A DNA stretch of 18,286 bases from RGIG5612 sp964579345 (GCA_964579345.1 CAZOHB010000034.1:1-18286), one strand, 5' to 3'; counted from the first letter of the stretch, positions 4,840-13,888 are shown. The notes: generated by a model not told the origin, from the letters alone. Made by a program: numbers and translations.

Positions 4840-6558
4840 ATGGCAGAGCATTTTATCAGAAAACGTGTTTGTGACGGTGAAGAGATCGACGTTCTTTACA
4901 GAAAGAGCGTTCCGTTGGAAGATATCAACACCATTCCGGGTGGATGGGGATATTATTCACCGATGAATCAGCGCACCTATGTCCGCGACGGAATCCTTTG
5001 CGAACAGGATGTAGAGATTACGTTAAGCGACGGCGTAAAGATCTATGCAGACATCTATCGTCCGGAAGGACAGAAAGATATCCCGTGTATCCTTGCATGG
5101 AGTATTTATGGAAAACGTCCTCATGATATGCCTCGTCCATGGGCAACCTATGGCGTTCCGATGGATGCAATTTCTGATGGCACAAAATTTGAAGGTCCGG
5201 ATCCGTACTTCTACTGCCACTATGGCTATGCAGTAGCAAACGTAGACCCGAGAGGCTGCGGACACTCCGAAGGCGAGATGCCGATCTGGGGCGACACCGA
5301 AGGAAAAGACGGATACGACGTGATCGAATGGCTTGCCGAGCAGGAATGGTGCAACGGCAAGATCGGTATGGCAGGAAACTCCATGCTCGCAATGATGCAG
5401 TGGTATATTGCAGCAGAACAGCCGCCACACCTTGCAGCAATCGCTCCGTGGGAAGGCTGCTCTGACATTTTAAGAGAGTTCATGTGCGAGGGCGGAATCC
5501 CTGCAATCGGATTCAACACATTCGTATATAAAGACCTCGGAAGTGAATCTCCGGAAGGCCTGATGGAAGACATCCCTGCAATGGCAGTGAAATATCCGGA
5601 TATGAACGGATACTGGAAGAGCAAGATCGCGAAATTCGAAAAGATCGAAGTTCCGGCATACATCGCGCTCGGCATGAGCCACCTGCATGCAAGAGGAACC
5701 CTGAACGGATTCCGCAAGATCGCTTCCAAGAATAAATGGCTCCGTATCCACAGAGACTTCGAGTGGCCGGATGCATACAGCTATGAAATGAAGCATGACC
5801 TGCTGAAATTCTTCGACCGTTATCTGAAGAACATCTACAACGGCTGGGAACTGACTCCGAAGGTTCGCCTCGATGTTATGGATGCTTATGACTGCGACCT
5901 TTGCAAGCAGCGTGCGGAAGCTGACTTCCCGATCCCGAGAACGGTTTACAAGAAACTGTATCTGGATGCGAACGCAAAGACGCTTTCCTATGATGCTTCT
6001 TATGAGCATACCTGCACATCTTATGATGCGGAAACCGGCGAGGTCTGCTTCGATATGACCTTTGATGAAGATACCGAGATCAGCGGTATGATGAAACTTC
6101 GTCTCTGGGCAGAAGCACAGGGCAATGATGAGATGGATCTCTTCATCACCGTTCAGAAGCTTTCCGCAAACGGCGAGTTTATCCCGACCTGGGTATTCGG
6201 CGAGCGTCATCCGGGTGCATGGGGCAAGATCCGTGCTTCCAGAAGACATCTGGATGAGAACCTCTCTTCCGACATCCAGCCGGTACTTGCAATGGACCGC
6301 ACCGAAAAACTGTCTCCGGGAGAGATCGTTCCGTTAGACATCGAGATCTATCCGTACAGCCGTATCTGGCACAAAGGTGAAAAGATCCGTGTCCGTGTAG
6401 CTGGACGCTATATCCGTGATCCGTGGTTCGAGCCGTTCAGCTGGGATACAGAAAATAAGGGCCTTCATGTGATCCACACCGGAGGAACCTTCGATTCCTT
6501 CCTGCAGATTCCGGTGATCCCGCCAAGATATCAGGCAGGCGACTTTGTCGTAAGATAA
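4840..6558 (+). CDS. CocE/NonD family alpha/beta hydrolase (S15 / X-Pro dipeptidyl-peptidase-like)
   Basis: Predicted serine hydrolase (acyl esterase or peptidase-like) of 572 residues without signal peptide, so cytoplasmic. The hydrolase domain (about 50-330) has the oxyanion tyrosine in SIYGKR (Tyr90), DPRGCGHSEG at 136-145 and nucleophile Ser181 in GMAGNSMLAMMQ. The C-terminal jelly-roll (PepX_C type) follows from about 360. The usual acid and base motifs GWYD and GPWxH are absent; the equivalent region reads ALGMSHLHARG (276-286) and LRIHRDFEWPD (301-311), so His304/Asp311 or His281/His283 may serve. I recall a large CocE-like subfamily with this HxxxEWPD pattern. The start (GAGGAGG, ATG at 4840) is preferred to an in-frame ATG at 4786 whose first codons would encode the leader hairpin. 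A terminator follows. Substrate unknown. Confidence 0.85.
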   Translation: MAEHFIRKRVCDGEEIDVLYRKSVPLEDINTIPGGWGYYSPMNQRTYVRDGILCEQDVEITLSDGVKIYADIYRPEGQKDIPCILAWSIYGKRPHDMPRPWATYGVPMDAISDGTKFEGPDPYFYCHYGYAVANVDPRGCGHSEGEMPIWGDTEGKDGYDVIEWLAEQEWCNGKIGMAGNSMLAMMQWYIAAEQPPHLAAIAPWEGCSDILREFMCEGGIPAIGFNTFVYKDLGSESPEGLMEDIPAMAVKYPDMNGYWKSKIAKFEKIEVPAYIALGMSHLHARGTLNGFRKIASKNKWLRIHRDFEWPDAYSYEMKHDLLKFFDRYLKNIYNGWELTPKVRLDVMDAYDCDLCKQRAEADFPIPRTVYKKLYLDANAKTLSYDASYEHTCTSYDAETGEVCFDMTFDEDTEISGMMKLRLWAEAQGNDEMDLFITVQKLSANGEFIPTWVFGERHPGAWGKIRASRRHLDENLSSDIQPVLAMDRTEKLSPGEIVPLDIEIYPYSRIWHKGEKIRVRVAGRYIRDPWFEPFSWDTENKGLHVIHTGGTFDSFLQIPVIPPRYQAGDFVVR

Positions 6559-6594
6559 TTGAACACACCTTCAAATACGTTTCATTGCATAACG

Positions 6595-6625
6595 AAAGAC
6601 CTCAGCCGTTTGACTGAGGTCTTTT
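6595..6625. terminator. Bidirectional terminator between the hydrolase gene and hipA
   Basis: AAAGACCTCAG (6595-6605) pairs perfectly with CTGAGGTCTTT (6614-6624) around an 8-base loop, followed by TTTTC on the plus strand and a shorter T-run on the minus strand. It lies between two convergent genes and can end both transcripts. Confidence 0.9.
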
Positions 6626-6650
6626 CACATTGACGTTTCAAAAACTTTTC

Positions 6651-7784
6651 TCAGCTGCACCTGAGATACTGTTCAAGGCCGCTCATTACCTTTTCCTTTA
6701 TTTCTGCCACAATATTTTTACAGTTATTCCTGCTCAGCCCGGCTCCCCGCCCGGCTGTAAGTAAATCTTCATCTCCAATGTCGATTCCCTTTCCGCAGAC
6801 AGATGTCGTATGTTCCCCATAATATGTGCTGCTGTATGTCAGATCGTAGGCAGGAGCCAGTCTCCATTTTCCGTTCTCACACAAGAAAGAAAAATTCTTT
6901 GCATGATCATCATAATTATGTGCAAATACATTGAAGCACATAATACGGAACATCTGCTCCACCTGCTTTTTATCATCTCTGGTCAGAATCGTTGTCAGCT
7001 TCAGAAGATCCTTATAATCAAGAGATGGGATCCGGTAATCTGCTTCGAGTAGCCCTGCTGCTGTAATACTGAATATTTTGGAAATACTGCCATCCTGATT
7101 TTTCACTCTGTCAAACCGAAGTGTTTTAAAATACCCTTCACAGATGTTTGACGGAACCAACTCCGTTTGCGGCATCCGGATACCACAGTCCTCAGCACAG
7201 ACAGAATAGTCATATTCCATCTTTCCGATATTCTTTGGATCTCTGGAGGATGGGAATTTTACGATCCATTCCTCCCCGTCTTCATTTACCAACACTTTCG
7301 GTCTGGTTCCACCGCTGGAACCTCCCAGATGATATAAAAGATCCAGTTTTTCCGAAGGCTGTGAATCCAGGATTTTTTCACATTCCCGCGCAAGTTCATC
7401 AAAATCATATCCCCCGAAAGAATACTCGGATTCCCGCGCAGGTTTATACTCCAACGCTCCCATTCCTGCAGCACCAACATACGCAAGGCGGTCAAGCATA
7501 TTCAGATTATCTACAGAAAGTCCCTTCCCGATCAGAAATCGTTCCAGCAAAACCTGCCCCCATGCATCCGGAAGACTGTCTGCGAATACTCCAAACAATC
7601 CGTCAAAAGTTCTCTTTTCCGGGACAAACACATCTGCCTTCAACGGCAGGGAAAAAGGACTGATTGAAAAACCATTTGTAAGCCAGGAGCGGTCATATTG
7701 AAAAGCGATCCGTTTATCCGGAGTTTCTTTTAGTGTCCCGACTTTTTCCGCTTTGTAAAGAACATCCAACTGCCTTTCAGACAT
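6651..7784 (-). CDS. hipA: HipA-family serine/threonine kinase toxin
   Basis: Toxin of a type II toxin-antitoxin pair. The best-studied HipA phosphorylates glutamyl-tRNA synthetase and so triggers a starvation-like arrest; the target here is unknown. 377 residues, shorter than the roughly 440 of E. coli HipA. The HipA N-subdomain is at about 5-105; then the Gly-rich loop GGSSGGTRPK (154-163) with serines that could be the inhibitory autophosphorylation site, IVKFPS with the ATP-contacting Lys176, the catalytic loop HNYDDHAKN (289-297; Asp292) and the metal-binding APAYDLTYS (Asp314). All key residues are present, so the kinase looks intact. It starts one base after the hipB stop; the AGAGGAG ribosome site overlaps the end of hipB, which indicates coupling. 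Confidence 0.92.
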   Translation of the reverse strand: MSERQLDVLYKAEKVGTLKETPDKRIAFQYDRSWLTNGFSISPFSLPLKADVFVPEKRTFDGLFGVFADSLPDAWGQVLLERFLIGKGLSVDNLNMLDRLAYVGAAGMGALEYKPARESEYSFGGYDFDELARECEKILDSQPSEKLDLLYHLGGSSGGTRPKVLVNEDGEEWIVKFPSSRDPKNIGKMEYDYSVCAEDCGIRMPQTELVPSNICEGYFKTLRFDRVKNQDGSISKIFSITAAGLLEADYRIPSLDYKDLLKLTTILTRDDKKQVEQMFRIMCFNVFAHNYDDHAKNFSFLCENGKWRLAPAYDLTYSSTYYGEHTTSVCGKGIDIGDEDLLTAGRGAGLSRNNCKNIVAEIKEKVMSGLEQYLRCS

Positions 7785-7785
7785 C

Positions 7786-8049
7786 TCAAATCTCCTCTAA
7801 TGACATGTATGGGACCTGAGTGAAAAGCTGTTTGATCTCTCCTACAATCCCAAGTTCCGACGCAATTTTCGTCAGAGATTTCAGGGAAATATCCCCTGTC
7901 TGTTCAAACAGTTTTAAGCTTCCGTAACTGACATTCGCTTTGTCTGCAAGTTCTTTTTGTGTATACCCTTTGCGTTTCCGGATTGCCTTAACTCTAAGCG
8001 CCAGCGCCTTGTCAATTTCTGCTGTTGTTTCCCAGATATATTCTCCCAT
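7786..8049 (-). CDS. hipB: HipB-like XRE-family antitoxin and autorepressor
   Basis: 87 residues with a Cro/CI-type helix-turn-helix at about 18-70 (LRVKAIRKRKGYTQKELADK, then VSYGSLKLFEQTG and SLKSLTKIASELG). It is expected to bind HipA and repress its own operon. The start has AGGAGAAGG close upstream and a promoter with a palindromic operator before that. The antitoxin-first order with one base between genes is the usual hipBA layout. Confidence 0.88.
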   Translation of the reverse strand: MGEYIWETTAEIDKALALRVKAIRKRKGYTQKELADKANVSYGSLKLFEQTGDISLKSLTKIASELGIVGEIKQLFTQVPYMSLEEI

Positions 8050-8073
8050 TTTCCTTCTCCTACAATTGCTAAT

Positions 8074-8102
8074 ATTTTATCAAAATTATCTTAAATGTGC
8101 AA
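8074..8102 (-). promoter_or_regulatory. hipBA promoter
   Basis: On the minus strand TTGCAC (8097-8102) and TAAAAT (8074-8079) are separated by 17 bases. The predicted start is near 8067, giving a leader of under 20 bases that contains the ribosome site. Confidence 0.65.
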
Positions 8103-8107
8103 TAATT

Positions 8108-8121
8108 GATAATATATTATC
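8108..8121. promoter_or_regulatory. Palindromic operator candidate for HipB
   Basis: GATAATATATTATC is a perfect 14-base palindrome six bases upstream of the hipBA -35. Further TTATC half-sites occur within the promoter (ending at 8081 and 8090), a spacing consistent with several HipB dimers covering the promoter. Binding is inferred. Confidence 0.5.
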
Positions 8122-8171
8122 ACCATTTTGAAGAATAACACTTTTCAAATCATTGCAGAACAATCGGGCTA

Positions 8172-8203
8172 TAAATAAACCCGCCGCAATTCCTGCGACG
8201 GGT
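8172..8203 (-). terminator. Rho-independent terminator of the ilv-leu operon
   Basis: Downstream of ilvE on the minus strand, ACCCGTCGCA and TGCGGCGGGT pair (one G-U) around a 5-base loop, followed by TTATTTAT. The G-U pair on this strand is a C-A mismatch on the other, so the minus strand is the functional direction. It separates the operon from hipBA. The remaining bases between here and the hip operator (8122-8171) hold no recognisable element. Confidence 0.85.
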
Positions 8204-8277
8204 CATACGTTTTTTATTATTTTTGTTTGTGTTCAAGCTGTCAGAAGCGTTCTGTCAGCACTGCATCTACGGCAGCT

Positions 8278-9339
8278 TTAGACTTCCACTCTCCATCCGT
8301 ATTCATCCGGAAGTTTTCCGGTCTGAATACCGGTGATCGTATCATAGAGTTTCTGCGTGATCGGTCCGATGCCTCCGTCTCCGATTGTGAAGACTTCGTC
8401 TTCATAACGCAGTTTTCCGACCGGGGAGATGACTGCTGCCGTTCCGGTTCCGAATACTTCTTTGAGTCTTCCGCTCTTCTGTGCTTCGATCAGCTCATCC
8501 ACAGAGACTTTTCTCTCTTCCGTCTTTAATCCCCACTGTCTGCAAAGGAAGAGTGTGGAATCTCTTGTGATTCCCGGAAGGATGCTGCCGTTCAGCATCG
8601 GTGTCACAACAACATCGTCAATAATAAAGAAAATATTCATGGAACCGACTTCTTCGATATATTTCCGCTCGACACCGTCAAGCCAGAGGACCTGTGCGTA
8701 ATCCGCATCATGTGCCTTAACCTGCGCAATCAGGGAAGCTGCATAGTTTCCGCCGGTCTTTGCAAAGCCCATTCCGCCGCGGACTGCACGGACATATTCA
8801 TCTTCGATCCAGATACCTACCGGATCTAATCCGCTCGCATAGTAAGCGCCGCTCGGAGAAAGGATGATGATAAACAGATAGGTATTCGAAGGCGCAACGC
8901 CGAGGAAGTCATCCGTTGCGATAATGAACGGACGGATATAAAGGGATGTGCCCGGCTCTGTCGGGATCCAGTCCTGATCAACCGCTACAAGCTCGCGGAT
9001 CGCCTGTACGAAATCCTCTTCCGGGATCTGTGGGATCACAAGTCTCTCATTTGTGTTGTTGGTTCTCTTCGCATTCATATCCGGGCGGAAGAGATACGCT
9101 TTTCCATTGTCTCCCTTATAAGCCTTCAGTCCTTCAAACATTTCCTGTCCATAATGGAAGACCATGCTTGCCGGAGAAAGAGAAAGGTTCTGGAATGGTA
9201 CGATGCGCGGATCAAACCAGCCTTTTCCGGTTTCATAGTTCATGACAAACATATGATCCGTAAAGATTTTTCCAAATCCGGTGACATGCTCCGGTTTTGC
9301 CTTCGGTGTTTCTGTTTTCGTAATTTTGATATCCAACAT
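8278..9339 (-). CDS. ilvE: Branched-chain amino acid aminotransferase
   Basis: PLP fold-type IV enzyme performing the last step of valine, leucine and isoleucine synthesis (transamination of 2-keto acids with glutamate). 353 residues, the longer eukaryote-like form. Landmarks: FHYGQEMFEGLKAY (61-74), the PLP lysine in FAKTGGNYAAS (Lys194), IEEVGSMNIFF (228-238) with the cofactor-contacting glutamate, GSILPGITRDS (251-261) and GTGTAAVISPVG. Start has GAGGG upstream. It is the last gene of the operon; the 93-base gap after leuB has AT-rich stretches that might hold a weak internal promoter, but no convincing one is seen. Confidence 0.93.
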   Translation of the reverse strand: MLDIKITKTETPKAKPEHVTGFGKIFTDHMFVMNYETGKGWFDPRIVPFQNLSLSPASMVFHYGQEMFEGLKAYKGDNGKAYLFRPDMNAKRTNNTNERLVIPQIPEEDFVQAIRELVAVDQDWIPTEPGTSLYIRPFIIATDDFLGVAPSNTYLFIIILSPSGAYYASGLDPVGIWIEDEYVRAVRGGMGFAKTGGNYAASLIAQVKAHDADYAQVLWLDGVERKYIEEVGSMNIFFIIDDVVVTPMLNGSILPGITRDSTLFLCRQWGLKTEERKVSVDELIEAQKSGRLKEVFGTGTAAVISPVGKLRYEDEVFTIGDGGIGPITQKLYDTITGIQTGKLPDEYGWRVEV

Positions 9340-9432
9340 TGTTCTACCCTCGTTCTTATAAATACTATATGTTTTTATTTCTCACGAGGAATCCGCAGCA
9401 AATGCGCGTGGTTCCGGGTGTATTGATACTTC

Positions 9433-10512
9433 TTACAGACGTTTGATGATCTCGTCCGTCATTTCTACTGTGCCAAGCGGCTCACCGGTGCAGGTATCTT
9501 TGTCATAGATATCCACCGTGCGGAGTCCGGCATTCAGGGTATCATTGACCGCCTTTTCGATCATATCCGCTTCCTTTGCCAGATCAAAGGAATAGCGAAG
9601 CATCATAGCAGCAGAAAGGATCGTTGCGATCGGATTTGTGATGTTCTGTCCGGCGATGTCCGGAGCGCTTCCGTGGATCGGCTCGTACATGCCTCTGGTT
9701 CCCTCGCCTAAGGATGCGGAAGGAAGCATACCGATCGAACCCGTAATCTGGGAAGCTTCATCTGACAGTATGTCACCAAACATATTGGATGTGACCATAA
9801 CATCAAATCTTCCCGGTGCGCGGACGAGCTGCATCGCCGCATTGTCCACCAGCATATCCTCGACTTCCACTTCCGGATAGTCTTTCGCGATGCGGTGTAC
9901 CGTTTCTCTCCAGAGTCTGGAAGTTTCCAGAACGTTTGCCTTATCGACACTGATCACTTTTTTCTTGCGCTTCATAGCCGTCTCAAAAGCAACCTTTGCA
10001 ATGCGCTCGATTTCCATCACACTGTAGGCCTCGGTATCATAAGCTTCCGGGCCGTATTTGCCTTCGCGTCTTCCGCGCTCACCGAAATAGATGCCGCCGG
10101 TCAGCTCTCTTACGATCACCATATCAAAGCCCTGCTCTGCCACATCTTTCCGAAGCGGGCAGGCATCTGCCAAAGATTCATAAATCTTAGCCGGGCGCAG
10201 ATTCGTAAACAGACCCATCTCTTTTCTGATTCCAAGAAGTGCTTTCTCCGGACGGTTTTCCGGCGGCTGGCTGTTCCACTTTTCTCCGCCGACCGCTCCA
10301 AGCAGAACGCTGTCGGACTCGAGGCAGCCTTTTACCGTCTCTTCCGGAAGCGTCTGCCCTACCGCATCGATCGCGCAGCCGCCTGCCAGATAATCTTTAA
10401 AATGAAATACGACACCGGTCTTTTCCGATACCGCTTCCAGTACACGGACTGCACTGCTTACGATTTCCGGTCCGATTCCATCACCTTTGATTAATGCAAT
10501 TGTATATTCCAT
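9433..10512 (-). CDS. leuB: 3-isopropylmalate dehydrogenase
   Basis: Oxidative decarboxylation of 3-isopropylmalate to 2-ketoisocaproate with NAD, leucine synthesis. 359 residues, family length. Seen: IKGDGIGPEI (8-17), LGIRKEMGLFTNLRP (93-107) with substrate arginines, VRELTGGIYFGE (134-145, Tyr142), VDKANVLETSRLWR (189-202, Lys191), the metal-binding NMFGDILSDEAS (243-254; Asp247, Asp251) and IHGSAPDIAG (279-288). It begins 4 bases after leuD, with AGGAG inside the end of leuD. Confidence 0.96.
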   Translation of the reverse strand: MEYTIALIKGDGIGPEIVSSAVRVLEAVSEKTGVVFHFKDYLAGGCAIDAVGQTLPEETVKGCLESDSVLLGAVGGEKWNSQPPENRPEKALLGIRKEMGLFTNLRPAKIYESLADACPLRKDVAEQGFDMVIVRELTGGIYFGERGRREGKYGPEAYDTEAYSVMEIERIAKVAFETAMKRKKKVISVDKANVLETSRLWRETVHRIAKDYPEVEVEDMLVDNAAMQLVRAPGRFDVMVTSNMFGDILSDEASQITGSIGMLPSASLGEGTRGMYEPIHGSAPDIAGQNITNPIATILSAAMMLRYSFDLAKEADMIEKAVNDTLNAGLRTVDIYDKDTCTGEPLGTVEMTDEIIKRL

Positions 10513-10516
10513 ATGT

Positions 10517-11005
10517 TTACTCCTGTTTCGACTTAATGTATTCCATCAGTCCGCCGCAGTTGATGATATTCTCAATAAATGCCGGGAACGGAACTGCCTG
10601 GAAGGTCTGTCCTGTCGTCTCATCTGTGATCAGTCCCTTTTCAAAATCAACAGAAACCTGATCGCCTTCATTGATATTCTTTGCTGCTTCCGGGCACTCG
10701 AGGATCGGAAAACCGATATTCAGAGAGTTCCGGTAAAAGATCCTTGCAAAGCTTTCCGCGATGACGCAGGATACGCCGCAGGCGCGGATAGAAATTGGTG
10801 CGTGCTCTCTCGAAGAGCCGCATCCGAAATTTGCTCCTGCAACCATAATATCGCCCGGCTGTACCTTCGACGCGAAAGTATCATCAATATCTTCCATGCA
10901 GTGCTTTGCAAGCTCCGCCGGATCCGTATTGTTCAGATACCTTGCCGGAATGATAACATCCGTATCTACATTATCCTGAAATTTATAAACTTTTCCTGAT
11001 ACCAT
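10517..11005 (-). CDS. leuD: 3-isopropylmalate dehydratase small subunit
   Basis: Partner of LeuC in isomerising 2- to 3-isopropylmalate. 162 residues: DNVDTDVIIPARYL (11-24) and GANFGCGSSREHAP (57-70) are the swivel-domain signatures. The length matches the short archaeal-type (HacB-like) subunit rather than the roughly 200-residue enterobacterial form, as does its LeuC partner. It starts two bases after the leuC stop, and its GGAGGT ribosome site is inside the end of leuC. Confidence 0.95.
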   Translation of the reverse strand: MVSGKVYKFQDNVDTDVIIPARYLNNTDPAELAKHCMEDIDDTFASKVQPGDIMVAGANFGCGSSREHAPISIRACGVSCVIAESFARIFYRNSLNIGFPILECPEAAKNINEGDQVSVDFEKGLITDETTGQTFQAVPFPAFIENIINCGGLMEYIKSKQE

Positions 11006-11007
11006 CT

Positions 11008-12273
11008 TTACACCTCCAGATCTGCCGGTGTGCAGATCTCACCTTTGACAGCGGATGCCGCTGCGATCTCCGGATTTGCCAGGACGACTTCGCTGGAAGT
11101 GTGTCCCATTCTGCCGACAAAGTTTCTGTTCGTGGTTGCGATCGCCCTCTCATTTTCACACATGACGCCCATATGTCCGCCGAGACACGGTCCGCAGGTC
11201 GGAGTTGATACCGAACAGCCTGCATCGATAAACGCCTCGAGAAGGCCTTCCCGGAGCGCCTGTTTGTAAATCTCCTGCGTTGCCGGAATGATAATGCAGC
11301 GAACATGATCCGCAACTTTTCTTCCTTTCAGAACGCTTGCCGCATCACGGATGTCCGAGATTCGTCCGTTCGTACAGGAGCCGATCACGACCTGATCAAT
11401 ATGAAGTCCTTTGACTTCATCCACAGTCTTTGTATTGGAAGGAAGATGCGGAAGCGATACCGTCGGTTTCAGTTCCGAAAGATTGATCTCCACAACACTC
11501 TCATATTCCGCGTCTTCATCCGCCTCGAAGATCTTTACTTCTCTCCTGAAGCGGTCTTTGACATACGCTAATGTCTTCTCGTCCACCGGGAAGATCCCGT
11601 TCTTTGCACCGGCTTCGATCGCCATATTCGCGATCGTAAAACGGTCGTCCATCGAAAGCTCCGCAACACCCTCTCCGGTAAACTCCAGAGATTTATAAAG
11701 CGCACCGTCCACACCGATCAGTCCGATCAGATGCAGGATCACATCTTTTCCGGAAACATATGGCTGGAACTTGCCTGTCAGATTTACCCTGATCGCCGCC
11801 GGAACCTTGAACCAGGAAAAACCGCCTGCCATTCCTGCTGCCATATCCGTGGACCCGATACCGGTCGCAAATGCGCCAAGCGCACCGTAGGTACAGGTAT
11901 GGGAGTCCGCTCCGATGATCGCATCTCCAGGTCCTACAAGCCCCTGCTCCGGAAGCAGCGCATGCTCGATTCCGACTTTTCCGACATCGAAGAAATTTGT
12001 GATCTCATGCTCGATCGCAAACTCTCTTGCCTTTTTGCAGAGCTGCGCCGACTTAATGTCTTTGCAGGGTGTATAGTGATCCAGAACGATCGCGATCCTG
12101 TCTTTATCAAAAACCTTTGTAAAGCCGGCTTTGCGGAATTCGTCCACCGCCACCGGTGTCGTCACGTCGTTTCCGAGAACCAGATCCAGCTTCGCCTCGA
12201 TCAGATCTCCCGCTTTCACCTGATCCAGTCCGGCGTGTGCCGCCAGGATCTTCTGGGTCATCGTCATCTTCAT
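11008..12273 (-). CDS. leuC: 3-isopropylmalate dehydratase large subunit
   Basis: Aconitase-family [4Fe-4S] subunit of isopropylmalate isomerase. 421 residues, the short HacA/LeuC2 type. The three cluster cysteines are present: Cys300 in GSCTNG and Cys360/Cys363 in TCGPCLGG. Substrate-side motifs include DHYTP (65-69) and GADSHTCTYG (121-130). The first ATG (GAAAGGA upstream) is chosen; an ATG four codons later is possible. A 49-base gap after leuA shows no terminator or other element. Confidence 0.95.
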   Translation of the reverse strand: MKMTMTQKILAAHAGLDQVKAGDLIEAKLDLVLGNDVTTPVAVDEFRKAGFTKVFDKDRIAIVLDHYTPCKDIKSAQLCKKAREFAIEHEITNFFDVGKVGIEHALLPEQGLVGPGDAIIGADSHTCTYGALGAFATGIGSTDMAAGMAGGFSWFKVPAAIRVNLTGKFQPYVSGKDVILHLIGLIGVDGALYKSLEFTGEGVAELSMDDRFTIANMAIEAGAKNGIFPVDEKTLAYVKDRFRREVKIFEADEDAEYESVVEINLSELKPTVSLPHLPSNTKTVDEVKGLHIDQVVIGSCTNGRISDIRDAASVLKGRKVADHVRCIIIPATQEIYKQALREGLLEAFIDAGCSVSTPTCGPCLGGHMGVMCENERAIATTNRNFVGRMGHTSSEVVLANPEIAAASAVKGEICTPADLEV

Positions 12274-12322
12274 AACTTTTATCCTTTCGTTTCAAACAAC
12301 AAACTTTCCGAAATATAATTCC

Positions 12323-13873
12323 TTATTCCTGCGCGGAGATCCGTGCCTTCTTATCTCCTGCAAGCATTTTATTCGCTGCATTGATATACGCACGGATACT
12401 TGCCTCGATCACGTCTGTGGAAAGGCCGCGTCCGATATATTTCTGATCCGGTGTTTCCAACGAAACAGAAACGCTTCCCAGTGTATCCTTACCTTCCGAT
12501 ACCGAGTTGATACTGAATTTTCCGAAGATATGCTCACCCGGATTCATGATCTTGTCAATTGCAGCGATCGCCGCATCAACAGGTCCGTCACCGAGAGCCA
12601 CCTGTTCAAATTTCTCATCGCCTTTTCTCAGGCAGACGGTTGAGGTACTGGTTGTAAAATTGCTCGTGTGAACTGCAAACCAGTCAAGTCTGTAGTCATC
12701 TTCATGAACTTCCATCTCAGCACTGGTGTTATCAAGAATGAGTGCCTCAATATCCGCATCATTCACGTTTTTCTTTTTATCACAGAGCGCTTTAAATGCA
12801 TCAAAGGTTTTCAGCAGTTCTTCTTCGCTCAGCTGATAGCCCATGTTCTCGATGTGCTCCTGGAACGCGTGTTTTCCGGAATGCTTTCCGAGAACGATAT
12901 TATTGACATGAATACCGATGGACTCCGGCGTCATAATCTCATACGTCAGTTTGTTCGCCTGCACGCCGTGCTGGTGGATACCGGACTCATGCGCAAATGC
13001 GTTCTGTCCGACAATCGCTTTATTTAACGGCGCGTGCTGTCCGATTACGTTGTAGACCGTCTTGCTTGCGCGGTAAAGCTGTTTCGTATCGATCCGGCAG
13101 TCCACATCCGTAAAGGAATCCGCACGGGTCTTCATCGCCATAACCACTTCCTCTAAAGCCGTGTTTCCTGCACGCTCACCAAGGCCGTTGATCGTACACT
13201 CGATCTGTCTTGCTCCTGCCTGAACGCCTGCTAAGGAATTTGCGGTTGCCATACCAAGGTCATTGTGGCAGTGAACGGAAAGCTCGATATCCTGTGCGCC
13301 TTCCGCATGCTCAAGAACATAGGTGATCATCCGTTTCATCTCATCCGGAGTGGAATATCCTACCGTATCCGGAAGGTTGACAACGGTCGCACCGTTTGCG
13401 ATCGCGATCTCCGTCGCCTTTGAAAGAAACTCCAGATCGCTTCTCGTTGCATCTTCTGCAGAAAACTCAATACTGGAGCAATATTTCTTTGCATATGCTG
13501 TCATATATCTGATGCGCTCAAGAACTTCCTCCTCCGTCATCTTCAGCTTGTAATCCATATGGAGCTTCGATGTCGCAATGAAAAGGTGGATCTTCGGATT
13601 TTCCGCAGCCCTGACAGCCTCCCAGGCTGCGTCAATATCTTTTTCCGTCGATCTTGCAAGGGATGCGATCTCGCATTCCTTAATGTTCTTTGCGATCGTA
13701 TTTACCGATTCAAAATCTCCGGGAGAAGAAATCGCAAAGCCAGCCTCAATAACATCCACTTTCAGCTTTTCGAGGCATTTCGCAATTTCAATTTTCTCTT
13801 TCAGATTCATGGTGCAGCCCGGAGACTGCTCACCATCTCTTAACGTCGTATCAAAAATCTTAATCTGTCTCAT
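12323..13873 (-). CDS. leuA: 2-isopropylmalate synthase
   Basis: Condenses acetyl-CoA with 2-ketoisovalerate, the first committed leucine step. 516 residues: catalytic barrel from DTTLRDGEQSPG (8-19), metal-binding HCHNDLGMA (201-209; His201, His203), CTINGLGERAGN (226-237), linker, and a C-terminal regulatory (LeuA allosteric) domain from about residue 390, so leucine feedback inhibition is likely. CAGGA lies about 7 bases before the ATG. A GC-rich hairpin sits in the 49-base gap after ilvD. Confidence 0.95.
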   Translation of the reverse strand: MRQIKIFDTTLRDGEQSPGCTMNLKEKIEIAKCLEKLKVDVIEAGFAISSPGDFESVNTIAKNIKECEIASLARSTEKDIDAAWEAVRAAENPKIHLFIATSKLHMDYKLKMTEEEVLERIRYMTAYAKKYCSSIEFSAEDATRSDLEFLSKATEIAIANGATVVNLPDTVGYSTPDEMKRMITYVLEHAEGAQDIELSVHCHNDLGMATANSLAGVQAGARQIECTINGLGERAGNTALEEVVMAMKTRADSFTDVDCRIDTKQLYRASKTVYNVIGQHAPLNKAIVGQNAFAHESGIHQHGVQANKLTYEIMTPESIGIHVNNIVLGKHSGKHAFQEHIENMGYQLSEEELLKTFDAFKALCDKKKNVNDADIEALILDNTSAEMEVHEDDYRLDWFAVHTSNFTTSTSTVCLRKGDEKFEQVALGDGPVDAAIAAIDKIMNPGEHIFGKFSINSVSEGKDTLGSVSVSLETPDQKYIGRGLSTDVIEASIRAYINAANKMLAGDKKARISAQE

Positions 13874-13888
13874 ATTATTATCCTGTAT

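Noticed and set aside
5226..6249. Long minus-strand frames inside the hydrolase gene
   Set aside because: They are antisense to a gene with clear family motifs and have no ribosome sites or recognisable domains.
11731..12318. 195-codon plus-strand frame opposite leuC
   Set aside because: Fully antisense to leuC with no ribosome site or recognisable domain.
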